Notes: generated from the letters alone by a model not told the origin. DNA of 64,000 bases from Clavaria fumosa (GCA_951802425.1 OX637800.1:496001-560000), one strand, 5' to 3'. Positions 30,881-41,321 are shown, numbered from the stretch's first letter. A program made the numbers and translations.

Positions 30881-31755
30881 CAGTATGACTTCTTCTTTCG
30901 TGCGGGTTCCTGCAAATGATCTCTATGATCCTTCCTTCCGGGTTATGCTCGATCTGTACTTCTGCTCTGAGTGCGTCAAGCCAGGTGATTGGGTACCCTA
31001 GGTTGGCGTAGTCTTGGTGTTTAAACTCGAGTGCGGGTACAAATGAGATGACTGGATTTCTTTCTCGCTCTGCTATCCCTTCCTGGGCAGCGTATAATAC
31101 TTGCAGGTTCCGATGTGCGGTTCTCCTCTGAATGCTTCTGGGGGGTATTACTCTCCCTAAGGGTCGTGTCCACAATACTGCGGCGTCTAAGACTCGTCCC
31201 ACTACGTTCTGTTCCAAATTGGTAACAGAGATATCTGAATCGTCTGGGTCAACGTGTCTTCTTCTTCTTCGAGGTAGTCTCTCTCGTCTTTCTTCAGAGG
31301 TGTCTGTGGTCTCCCAATCCGGTTCTCTCTCTCGCTCTAGGCTTACTGAAGAGCTTCGATCTTGTGTCGGGCTTGTGACAGCAAAACCCCTTTGGTGTGC
31401 AAGGGTAGAGCGAAGGGTCTGTTCAGTTTCTAATGCTAGTCGATAGTCCTGGCGGACTTGTCTCTCGATATACAGGGAATACTCCTGTAGTAGTCGAAGT
31501 GTCTGGTAATAAGTCTGGGGATTGGCTCGGAGTAGTCGGTCCTTTATCCAAGTCCTTGTATACCTTTGGTAATACTCGAACCGATAGAGGTTCTGCTCAA
31601 TCGATGGGTGGCTGGTGAAACTCTCAGGAGGGACGACTTGCGACCTTAAAGGTGGGAAGACGAATCCTTCCAGCGCGAAGTTCTCAGCAGCGACGTTTGC
31701 TGTCAGACTTAGTTGAGGTCTCTCAAGTAAGTGTATAGACGAAAAGATCGAAGCT
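30867..31755 (-). CDS. Gypsy-D AUG-less leader ORF (ORF0)
   Basis: From the predicted cap site at 31,755 to the gag ATG at 30,880 no AUG exists in any frame, about 875 nt. One frame (from 31,754) stays open for 295 codons and ends 14 nt into gag. It runs across the LTR end at 31,365. The putative product is rich in aromatic and basic residues, with coiled-coil potential (TYYQTLRLLQEYSLY), an RRRRR patch and a conserved-looking C-terminal domain. An ATG scarcity this strong plus a fully open frame is unlikely by chance. Translation would need a near-cognate start. Confidence 0.55.
31352..31363 (-). other. Gypsy-D self-priming primer binding site
   Basis: AAGATCGAAGCT (minus strand), one base after the LTR end, is exactly complementary to AGCTTCGATCTT at 31,755-31,744, which begins 34 nt after the TATATAAG at 31,789. 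Confidence 0.75.
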
Positions 31756-32194
31756 AGGGTACATGTGGGTTGGTCCCAGGTCTTATATACTCTAGCTATG
31801 GGCTGTACGTGATGTATGAGTCATTGATTAAATATCGGAATCTGATAGATGATCAGGAAAGCTGCGCGCTTGCACTGGAATGATGAGTCCGAGCAGTGTC
31901 GATCTTTGTTGGGATCCTTGTGATGATGATGTCATCTGCGATTAGATAGGGTCCCCGCTTCGATGCATTACATCACATCAGCTGTATCTGATCCTGTTGA
32001 GGATATGATCGGAGGATCAGTTGATCTGTGATCGAGTTGCTCTGAGTCATGATCACTTGATCGATCGGTGTGATGTAGTGATCGAGTGAAACTGATCTTT
32101 GATCAGAGATCTTCTTAGGGGTGATCGTGTCTGGTGGATAGGGGTCTGTCCGATCGAGGTCGAGATCAGTCCGTGGTGGTTATTGGATAAAAGG
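31755..32194. promoter_or_regulatory. Divergent promoter in the Gypsy-D LTR (right copy)
   Basis: Sense TATATAAG (minus strand) starts at 31,789 and antisense gataaaagg is at 32,186-32,194. The TGATC-rich core lies between them as in the left copy. Confidence 0.6.
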
Positions 32195-32236
32195 ACGGTC
32201 TCCCTCCTTTCGCCGTCCCTTCAGAGTCTGCCTGTT

Positions 32237-33023
32237 ATGTGCTTCCAAGGCCACCACCTCATCGAGTTCTTCCACAGCTCCTCCCTCTTCGCTCCCCGCA
32301 CTGGGATCAAGCTCTCCTGCGATACCTTCCATTGGTGGGTTCAACTTGTCCCTGCCGATGCGGACCTCTACTGGGTCCTCGATCGATGCTTCGCCTGTGG
32401 GGATCCCTCCCACCTTGTCAAGGATTGCTCTTTGACCCAAGGTCCTTACCGACGTATTTGTGACCTTCTCGAGGACCCTCATGGTGAGTTAGCCGAGCTG
32501 CTTCTCTCTGTCTCCAGTAAGTCTGATTCTTTATAGATTGGGACTGGGCTCCTCCCCGTCCTCCCTCGCCGACTGCTTGGGCCACTACCCCTTGGGGTGA
32601 CCAAGGCACTTGGTACCAAGGTGGGCAGGATTGGGCTGAGATCGGTTCTGGTCCTGTACATCCGGCTTACCATCCCCAGGTCCAGATCCCCAACCTCTGG
32701 ATACCCCGTTGGTGGCGCCTCCTCCGTCGCCCTCCCTTCCTACCGTTGACCTCCCCCCCGCCTATTCCCCCCTCCCGTCTCCTACTCTGGACGACGGAGG
32801 TTCTCTCGGCGCTGTGCGAGATCTGCGAGAGGCTGCCCTGGAGGCGGGAATCTGGGATGGTCAGTTTGCCTCCCATCCCTTGAGGGTAGCTCTCGGGTTC
32901 GTGGGTGAGTCTGACTTCTCAGACTCTTCAGATGAGTCGTGGGAAGAGGAGTCTTGGGGGTCTGAGTACAGCACCTCGGGCTCCTCCCTTGATGAAGAGG
33001 GGTCTTGGCTTTCTTTCGTGTAG
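32237..33023 (+). CDS. Antisense CCHC zinc-knuckle gene in the Gypsy-D right LTR
   Basis: Second copy of the LTR gene: exons 32,237-32,483, 32,537-32,620 and (tentative) 32,680-33,023. The three coding-region differences from the left copy by eye are CpG transitions and none opens a stop. It is divergent from the leader-gag-pol transcript that starts at 31,755. Confidence 0.75.
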
Positions 33024-33158
33024 ATAAGTATTGTACTTATCTTGCGATAAAATATATAGTTGGGGTTTAACCCCTTGTTCGCCTGATTTGCATGGTGTTC
33101 CTTAAGTTAAAGGATTGAAATTTGCTGGCCTGGTAGTACGGACGACGCTTTCATGACA

Positions 33159-33425
33159 GCCTGGCAGGAGACGAGGCAGGCATAACTGCAACTTCTTTCT
33201 TAGAAGGGGGCTCTATGTCACGCTTGCGTTTCTCTTTGCGCTCTCCTCCTCTTCGTCGCTCGAAACAAAGGCGGTATTTTTTTTTTCACTTCATGGAGGT
33301 AGAAGATCTGCGTGGCTGCTGAGGGGTACCCTTCTCAAAAACGTCCACATCATTGTTGCTACCCTTCGCCTTGAGAACGAATGAAGCATCAGTGATAAAC
33401 CATCCTGAGAGTGACATGCATGAGA
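33159..33425 (-). pseudogene. RFC1 fragment, 5' part
   Basis: Minus-strand reading gives SSDEEEESAKRKRKRDIEPP and then SSPARPRPSRES across the Gypsy-D insertion point. Upstream, separated by a stop and an A10 run, is NNDVDVFEKGTPQQP. The acidic-then-basic pattern fits the RFC1 N-terminus ahead of the BRCT domain. It is broken by a stop and a frameshift, so it was already a pseudogene or is decaying since disruption. Confidence 0.65.
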
Positions 33426-33889
33426 ATTATCTGCAATACCCACTTCTGAAGGCCTGAGTGGCTTGCTGTTGTGTGCATGTCAACTACAAGCCTAGTAGGA
33501 ACAAAAAAAAAAGATATGTCGCTCACATCTGAGAGGGGGAGTCCTGCTTCCTGGATGGGTCCAGCAGATGAGCAAGTCCAAGCGACTGTGTCCGCAACAA
33601 TTATAAAACTCACTTCTCATCATCATCACCTGGCGCAAAACACAATGAAGGCGCACGTCAACTTTCAGAGGAAAGAAAGCACGCACTAAGCTCGATCACA
33701 CCAACATGCTGCGACCTTTTCGGTGTCTACTCAGAGCATCAACATGGGAATATTCACAGCAGCAACGCATCAATAGCAAATCAGCGACACCTCAATTCTC
33801 ATGTGTGAGGGGAAAAGAAGGGGTGGTGCAAAGAAAAGCAAGAGTCCATGACATACACAATGACAGTCAATGACCCCAAGGTCTGTGCT
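33426..33889. other. Anonymous sequence
   Basis: No coding potential or repeat end is recognised. Confidence 0.4.
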
Positions 33890-35831
33890 CATCATCAGCA
33901 AAACCTGTTTTTGGATTGTAGAAGCCATAGAAGGCCATAGACACCATAGAATTGGGTGTATCTATGCAGGCCTCTGCAGCTCTTCATAGACTAAGGTACA
34001 TCTATGCAGTACTATGGAGATGAGGCCTTTCTGGAGCTGCAGTCTGTTCGAATGGCCCTTGTTCAAGTTGTAGAACACGGTGCTATGTACCACTAGTAGA
34101 GCCCACCGCTGTGGCCGTCATTGTCATGCGCCGCCGCTGCCCTCGTCATCACTGTGCACCGCCGCCGCTGCTGCCACTGCCGCCCTCGTCACTGTCTGCT
34201 GCCGCTGCCGCCGCCACCGTCGTCACTGTCCGCCGCCGCTGCCCTCGTCACTGTCCCGCCGCCGCTGCCGCCACCGCCCTCGTCACTGCCCGCCGCCACC
34301 GCCACTGCCATCCTCGTCACTGTCCGCCGCCGTCCTCATCAATGTCCGCCGCCAACGCCGCGCCGCCGCCCTTGTCATCTCTGTTCGCCGCTGTCATCGT
34401 TACTGCCTGCCGCCGCCGCCGCCGTCCTCGTCACCGTCCGCCGCCGCTGCCGCCGCCGCGCTCGTCGTCACTGTCCGTCGCCGCTGCTGCCCTCGTCACT
34501 GTCCGCCGCTGACGACGCGCCGCCGCCCTTGTCGTCACTGTCCGCCACCATCGTCGTCACTGCCCGCTGCCGCCACCGCCGCCGCTGCCCTCGTCACTGT
34601 CCCGCCGCCGCTGCCGCCACCGCCCTCGTCACTGCCCGCCGCCACCGCCACTGCCATCCTCGTCACTGTCCGCCGCCGTCCTCATCAATGTCCGCCGCCA
34701 ACGCCGCGCCGCCGCCCTTGTCATCTCTGTTCGCCGCTGTCATCGTTACTGCCTGCCGCCGCCGCCGCCGTCCTCGTCACCGTCCGCCGCCGCTGCCGCC
34801 GCCGCGCTCGTCGTCACTGTCCGTCGCCGCTGCTGCCCTCGTCACTGTCCGCCGCTGACGACGCGCCGCCGCCCTTGTCGTCACTGTCCGCCACCATCGT
34901 CGTCACTGCCCGCTGCTGCCACCGCCGCCGCCGCCCTTGTCACTGTCCGCCGCCGCTGCTGCCGCCGCCCTCGTTGTCACTGTCCGTCGCTGCCGCCGCC
35001 GCCACCCTCGTCGTCACTGTCCGTTGCTGCCGCTGCCGCCGCCGACGACGACTCGCCGCTGCCCTTGCCATTACTGCCCGCCGCCGTCATCGTCACTTGC
35101 TGTCGTGCTCACTGCCACTGGTATTATGTAATCTGAAATATTACCATGTGATCATGTTGAACATGACACATCACTCTCGGCACCCTCCACATCTCTCCTC
35201 CCTCTCTTTCCTCCTTCTCCCTCTCCTTCAGCGGCAGCGGCGGCGCGATGACGGCGATGACGACGACGGCAGCGGCAGCGGCGGCGGCGGCACCCGCACC
35301 CCCCTCTCTCCCCTCCCTCTCCTCCCCCTCTCCCTCTCCTCCCCCTCCCCCTCTCCTTCAGCGGCGGCGGCGGCAGCGGTAGCGGCACCCTCTCCCTCTC
35401 ATCTCTCCCTCTCCCTCACCCTCTCTCCTCCCTCTCTCCTCCCTCTCTCCTCTCTCCTCTTCTCCCACCCCCCAGAGACGATAACGGCGGCGACGGGTGG
35501 GAACCACCAGGTGTGCCCCCCCCGCCTTTTTTTCGTTTTTGTTTTCTTTTTTGTTGTTGTAAATTTGCTATTTCCAGGGTAACGGACAACGGCGGTAATG
35601 ATAGACAGCAACCACGACAACGACGGCAGCGGCTCTCCCTCTCCCTCTTTTCCCTCTCCCTCTCCTTCAGTGGCGGCAGCGGCGGCGGCGACAGTGACAG
35701 CGGCGGTGGCAACGGCGGCGGCGGCAACAGCGGCGGCAACAACACTGGGTGCGCCCTCCCCCATCTTGTTTCATTTTCATTTCATTTTTTTTTTTCCATT
35801 CCACTATTTACAGGTCAACGGACGGCGGCGG

Positions 35832-35864
<33 letters not shown>

Positions 35865-36826
35865 CCCACTCTCTCACCCCTCCTCCTCTTTCTCCTCCCT
35901 CCCTCCCCTCCCTCTCCTCCCTCCCCTCCCTCCTTCCCTCCCTCTTCCTTTCCCTCTCTCTCTCCTCCAGCAACGACGACGATGGCGGCGGCAGCGACAG
36001 CAGCAGCATCGGCAGCAACAGCGGCAGGCGGCGGCGGTGGCGGCGGGCGGCGGCGGAGGCGGCAGCAACAGCGATGGGCGGCGGCAGCGGCGGCAGCAAC
36101 AGCGGCGGGCGGCAGCGGCAGCAGCAACAGCGACGGGCGGCAGCGGCGGCGGCAGCAACAGCGGCGGTGGCAGCAGCAACAGCGGCACCAGCAACAGCGG
36201 CACCAGCGACAGCGGCGGGCGGCGGCGGGCGGCGGCGGCGGCAGCAGCAGCAACAACAGCGATGGGCGGCGGCGGCGGCAGCAACAGCGGCGGGCGGCAG
36301 CGGCAGCAGCAACAGCGGCGGGCGGCAGCGGCAGCAGCAACAGCGGCACCAGCGACAGCGGCGGGCGGCGGCGGGCGGCGGCGGCAGCAGCAGCAGCGAC
36401 AACAGCGACGGGCGGCGGCGGCAGCAGCAGCAGCGACAACAGCGACGGGCGGCGGCGGCAGCAGCAGCGACAACAGTGACGGGCGGCGGCGGCGGCAGCA
36501 GCGGTGACAGCGGCGGGCGGCGGCGGTGGGCGGTGGCAGCAGCAACAGCAGCAGCAACAATGGCCCAGGCCCCCCACTGCGGTCACAGACCGATGACGGG
36601 GACCTGGGCCATTGATTTGCAGCAGCTGGTGTGCAAAGGAATGGAGGGGTGGTGGTGGCAGGCTGGAAGCACCATCTACATAGTGCTACATAGTTCTACA
36701 TAGAAAGGCCTGTATCTATGTAGTTCTATATAGACCAGGAAGTTGTCTATGGGTTCTATGGGTTCTACAGGGTCTATGTAGATCTACACGGTCTACTGCA
36801 GTATCACCCCTGGTTTGCTGATGATG
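33890..36826. mobile_element. GCC/GGC-rich element with CATCATCAGC termini
   Basis: Ends are inverted repeats CATCATCAGCAAAACC and GGTTTGCTGATGATG. Inside each end are many copies of a ctatgtaga/ccatagaa word (33,930-34,030 and 36,670-36,800). The core is strand-asymmetric. 34,110-35,110 is CCGCCG-type with a 345-bp unit repeated twice (from about 34,248 and 34,592). 35,225-36,550 is CGGCGG/CAGCAG-type. Long frames across it (up to 500 codons) are low-complexity A/R/P/S strings and are not credible genes. No target duplication was found. Confidence 0.5.
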
Positions 36827-36833
36827 TGGTTGC

Positions 36834-37897
36834 AGGCGATCCTGTAGTTTTGATGTATCATATGCACCAAATTGATGCATTTGAGTGATGAACAATTAGC
36901 ATCAATTGGTGCATGCACCTGATGTATCACTTTGGAGCATCTGATGCATTACCTTGTGGATGGTACATCTGATATATCATGATGCCAGATGATGCATCTG
37001 CCATAGCCATAGACAGTGAATGTATCATGCATACATAATGTTGATGTATCAGCATGTCAGCATCTGATGTATTGTTGAAGCTGTTCTGGAAATTTGGCAC
37101 ATCTGATATAACATGGACATTCAATACATCACTGCCAATGCTTATCCAAAAATGAATAAAAAAGCGAATTTATTATCATTAAACTTAAACTTATTACTGT
37201 ATTACAGTAATGACTAATATTAAATCTATTTCTATATAAATTCTATTTATTCACACTCTATCACAATCCTGAAGTTGGGAGAAAGTTGGGGGGGAAGCAG
37301 GGCAAGTTGCTGTATTTATATGCCACGCTTTGTGGCTGTGCAAACGCGTGACATGGTAACGTTGATTAGGTGTTACCATGTCACGCATTTGCACAGCCAC
37401 AAAGTGCGGCATATAAATACAGCAGCTTGCCTTGCTTCCCCCCCACTTTCTCCCAACTTCAGGATTGTGATAGAGTGTGAATAAATAGAATTTATATAGA
37501 AATAGATTTAATATTAGTCATTACTGTAATACAGTAATAAGTTTAAGTTTAATGATAATAAATTCGCTTTTTTATTCATTTTTGGATAAGCATTGGCAGT
37601 GATGTATTGAATGTCCATGTTATATCAGATGTGCCAAATTTCCAGAACAGCTTCAACAATACATCAGATGCTGACATGCTGATACATCAACATTATGTAT
37701 GCATGATACATTCACTGTCTATGGCTATGGCAGATGCATCATCTGGCATCATGATATATCAGATGTACCATCCACAAGGCAATGCATCAGATGCTCCAAA
37801 GTGATACATCAGGTGCATGCACCAATTGATGCTAATTGTTCATCACTCAAATGCATCAATTTGGTGCATATGATACATCAAAACTACAGGATCGCCT
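36834..37897. repeat. 1,064-bp near-perfect palindrome
   Basis: Two arms of about 525 bp, running from aggcgatcc... inward to a loop of roughly 10 bp near 37,364. Each arm carries a TATAAATA-like box close to the centre, a long A/T tract and dense tgatgcatc/gatacatc words. GGTTG flanks both sides (36,828-36,832 and 37,898-37,902), a possible 5-bp target duplication with one unmatched base at the left end. It resembles a fold-back transposon. The mirrored frames on both strands are consequences of the symmetry. Confidence 0.8.
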
Positions 37898-38106
37898 GGT
37901 TGAGACGCCTCATTTGGATCGACTCTACAGGCCTGCCTCTGTAGATCACGTTGACTGGTTGGTATCTGATAATAAAGCCACTTTTATACTGTCATTTAAG
38001 CTAAAGACATGCTTGCCTTAATTTGCGCACATGGTCATGCACCACTCTTTGACCCTAAGTTCCTTTCCTCTGTTATTCATGCACATTCCTTCCGCCATTG
38101 CCTGCC

Positions 38107-38913
38107 CTAATCACCAACCATAATTGTCATCCACTCGAATGGCATCCTGGAAATCTCTAGTGTTGATTCCTGGCAGTGCTCCTTTTTGAGCCAATCACTG
38201 TTATAGAGTACCTGTGGTAAGCCCTTCACTGCTTGGCATATGCTGACTGGATTGTCACTGTCACATTGTCTTTTCAGAGGTTTTGATCCCTGCTTCCTGA
38301 AGGCCATTGGTTCCTGGAGTCATGCAGAGTCAACAATGCACAACTCCTTATCAATGTTTCGTCGCCAAAGCATGTTTTTGATGTGAAGAACAACGTCCAC
38401 ATCGTCTTCGATGTCACTCTCCTCAGAACTCATGCCTTCATGGCCCAAGGCATTGACGACCTTGCCTAGCCACTCCCACACAGCCCCTTCGTCCTTGTTC
38501 ATGTTTTCTGCAATCTTACTGTCGATGATTTGCCTGCACTGCAAGTATTTCTATGACCATTAGTGTGGATACTGACGCAATGGCAAGCATTCACTTACAT
38601 TTGTGCAACGTGTATTAGCTCGCTGAATCTTCAATGTGTCTTGCTTTGTTTTAGTTAGGCACTCTTCAACATCAGCTGATGTCTCCCAGTCACCAGCATC
38701 TGTAATCTTCGGCATTGCACTAGCCCAATAGACTCTGATGCGCTTGAATTTTGCCATCAGCATCTTCTCAACATAGAATCTTGGCTGTGGTGGAAGTCTA
38801 GGCAGCGCAGGGTGGCAAAGGCGTCTTTCCTCAAATTTATCAGCCAGAATGGCGATTACACCTTGGTTCCATGCATTGTTGTAATGACCTTTGAAGTCGA
38901 AGGCAAGATTCAC
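38107..38913 (-). pseudogene. Broken host-type gene of a basidiomycete-expanded family
   Basis: Exon 38,913-38,599, a 60-nt intron (GTAAGT...TTGCAG, 38,598-38,539), then exon 38,538-38,107 with one in-frame TGA at 38,320-38,322. Motifs include GHEGMSSEESDIE, the NMLWRR segment, VKGLPQVLYN and FEWM near the end. I recall the MSS-ESD...PWR...GLP..LY pattern from a large uncharacterised agaricomycete family often found near transposons. That is memory, not a search. Exons upstream of 38,913 are probably missing or decayed. Confidence 0.65.
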
Positions 38914-39880
38914 CAGCCATCACAAGTTCTCACGTTGAGGTTGAGGTGTCAATGTCGTTCGAGAAGGACATTGACATGGCGTAGTTGCAACCTGTCTCAG
39001 TGCATACCAGCTTTCCAGGGCAGCGTTGGACTTCCTCGGTGGGTCTCTCTTTCGCCTTTCTTTGGATTCGGCTGCTTATGTTTTCCTCTTGTTTTCTTTT
39101 TGGTTTTGTTTTTCTATGGGTTAGCTAAGCATGACTGGGAACACGAGCCCGTATTCGCTAAGGGTACGGCCGGGCAGGGGATCTCGTTGGTGTTATCTCC
39201 TTGGTCATCTATCTTTAATCATTCCCATTGCATGTTCATTTATCCCCGCCAGAAGAGTACACCACGCACCACGACACAGTGCTCGTTGACGCAGCGCATG
39301 TAAACCTCCTTGCCGGGGTGCTGCTTAGTTCCCTTGAATTGGTATGCCCCTTTTTTCAGGATTTTTGAGCTTTAAGTAGTATTTTTTTGAGAGGCGCCAT
39401 TATCGCAGTTTGGCGTGCCGAGTTCTCACTTTCATAGACAGTTCTCGTTTTCATTGATGTGCATTCTCCCCACAGCTGCTCCACGACACTCAACAGACGC
39501 TCCAGCGCCTGGATGTGCACACCGTGCGTCTTGGACACCCTAGCGACTGCGACGAGGGCGGTGCCAACGGTGGTGGGGCTGGTGCCGTGGCTGGGACTAC
39601 AGGACTGCTGGTGTCGGAGCTGGTATAGTTAGTGGCAACACAGCTGCGAACGCAGAGGCAAGGCAGACGACGACGGCGGCCCGTTCAAAGCGGTCTTCTC
39701 GGATGGTCAGTGGGACCTCGTCACCCCCTTCGACACGCTCATACGGTGAGCATCTCCTCTTATCTGGATACTTCCTTTTTTATTTGGCCTGAGATGTACT
39801 GACGCTGTGTCATTCTCCCATGTGCCCGATCTGTACTTATGAAGGACCAAACTGGACAAAATTCATATCTTTGGTAAATT
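38914..39880. other. Decayed sequence with short coding-like pieces
   Basis: No complete gene. A phrase near 38,960-38,995 (caatgtcg...gacattgacatggc) resembles 52,736-52,765, and the block ending at 39,880 recurs inverted at about 49,990-50,037, so these are pieces of a duplicated locus. The stretch at 39,480-39,625 has a GC-rich 50-codon frame without a recognised domain. Confidence 0.4.
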
Positions 39881-40570
39881 ATGCTTCCAGACATGCATGC
39901 ACACATGTGTGCATGTATGGACATGCATGGACATGTATGTACACACATGTCCATCCATGTACATGTGTGCCCATTCATTTACATGCATGGGCATGAGCAT
40001 CCATGAATGTGCATATGTGTCCATGCATGGGCATATGTGTCCATGCATGGGCACATGTGTCAATGTTGGCCCTGTGTGTGCAAATGTATGCTAATATATG
40101 TGCAAGCTTATGCTGATTTGTGCAGAATTATGCTATTATATGTGCAAGCCTATGCAAATTGGTGCAGAATTATGCTAATTTATGTGCAAGCTTATGCTGA
40201 TTTGTGCAGAATTATGCTGATGTATGTGCAAGCCTATGCAAATTTGTGCAGAATTATGCTATTATACATGCAAGCCTATGCAAATTTGTGCAGAATTATG
40301 CTATTATATGTGCAAGCCTATGCAAATTTGTGCAGAATTATGTTATTATATGTGCAAGCCTATGCAAATTTGTGCAGAATTATGCTATTATACATGCAAG
40401 CCTATGCAAATTTGTGCAGAATTATGCTATTATATGTGCAAGCCTATGCAAATTTGTGCAGAATTATGTTATTATATGTGCAAGCCTATGCAAATTTGTG
40501 CAGAATTATGCTAATGTATGTGCAAGCTTATGTCAATTTGTGCAGAATTATGCTATTAGATGTGCAGGCT
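39881..40570. repeat. ATG-rich simple repeat and 42-bp minisatellite
   Basis: 39,890-40,080 is an acatgcatg/tgtgtgcatg mixture. From about 40,085 to 40,560 a 42-bp unit (core tttgtgcagaattatgcta) is repeated about eleven times. Because 42 is divisible by three and the unit lacks stops, all three plus frames stay open (up to 196 codons). That does not imply a gene. A shorter inverted copy is at 49,565-49,990. Confidence 0.85.
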
Positions 40571-40572
40571 TA

Positions 40573-40822
40573 CATCAGGAAAAACCTCCCAAGCTAATTA
40601 AACTTATTGGGAGAGTCCCCATCTTATTAGTGCTAATTATCACTTATTAGGTCTAATAGTCAATAATTGTTACTAATCTATTAATAATTAGAACTTATCA
40701 GACCTAATAATTAATAGATTAGTAACAATTATTGACTATTAGACCTAATAAGTGATAATTAGCACTAATAAGATGGGGACTCTCCCAATAAGTTTAATTA
40801 GCTTGGGAGGTTTTTCCTGATG
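40573..40822. mobile_element. 250-bp fold-back MITE with TA target duplication
   Basis: Arms of about 120 bp are nearly perfect inverted repeats (termini CATCAGGAAAAACC), with a loop of about 12 bp. It is flanked by TA at 40,571-40,572 and 40,823-40,824. The surrounding sequence rejoins as one minisatellite unit if the element is removed. The TA duplication suggests mobilisation by a Tc1/mariner-type transposase, none of which is seen here. Confidence 0.85.
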
Positions 40823-40824
40823 TA

Positions 40825-41321
40825 TGCCAATTTGTGCAAGCTTATGCTAATATATGTGCAGACCTACAGATGACTCTGGTGTACTTGACAGGATTGGGTA
40901 TGGCCTAATGAACTTAGGCATGAGTGGTGAAACCCTCCTTGAAATTTGATACATATACTATGTTTCAGAGTGCTCCTACATGTATACTTCTATCCTTGCA
41001 GTATAAGATCCCACATGTATTTCCCTGGTCCTCAGTTCAAATATTATCATCTCTTGTTCCTAAACATTTCTTAGCTTTCATCCTCATTGTCCTTGACATT
41101 GCAATTGCACAGGCAATGTGGGCTGATTACACCCAGAAGCACCAATGGGCTGTATGAATCATTTGCATATTGTAATTATACACTGTATTTTACATGGCAT
41201 GACAAGTAGAAATGAATAACCATGGCCTAGGCAAGGGATTAACCAGAACACTGTTTGGCAAGTTGTCCAAGAAGGAAACAGCTATGAGAGGAAGGAAGCT
41301 TTGCTAATGGCCAAGTACATG
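40825..41321. other. Anonymous sequence before Gypsy-F
   Basis: No gene. The start still resembles minisatellite units (to about 40,870), then AT-rich unique sequence. Confidence 0.4.

Larger units (their letters stand above)
23961..33158 (-). mobile_element. Gypsy-D: young, apparently intact Ty3/Gypsy element
   Basis: 9,198 bp with two 1,794-bp LTRs that differ at only four positions by eye, and the duplication GCCTG at 23,956-23,960 and 33,159-33,163. Order on the minus strand: LTR, AUG-less leader ORF, gag, pol in the -1 frame, LTR. Each LTR also carries an antisense CCHC gene. Every frame is open, so it may be active. It sits inside an RFC1 pseudogene fragment. Confidence 0.96.
31365..33158 (-). 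repeat. Gypsy-D 5' LTR (right copy)
   Basis: 1,794 bp, offset 7,404 from the left copy. The four differences by eye are all CG versus CA changes. It carries the active sense promoter. Confidence 0.95.

Noticed and set aside
24029..31618. Identical 61-codon plus frames starting MLVDSPGGL
   Set aside because: They are shadows of the AUG-less leader ORF on the minus strand within the two Gypsy-D LTRs.
34080..36703. Long open frames (up to 500 codons) on both strands
   Set aside because: They are translations of GCC/GGC/CAG trinucleotide repeats, open in several frames at once, with low-complexity products and no start context or introns.
36834..37897. Two mirrored 65-codon frames starting MNVHVISDVP
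   Set aside because: They are the same sequence read from both palindrome arms, with no recognised domain.
40007..40650. Three overlapping 96-196 codon frames
   Set aside because: They follow from a stop-free 42-bp minisatellite whose unit length is a multiple of three. A tandem peptide gene is not needed to explain them.
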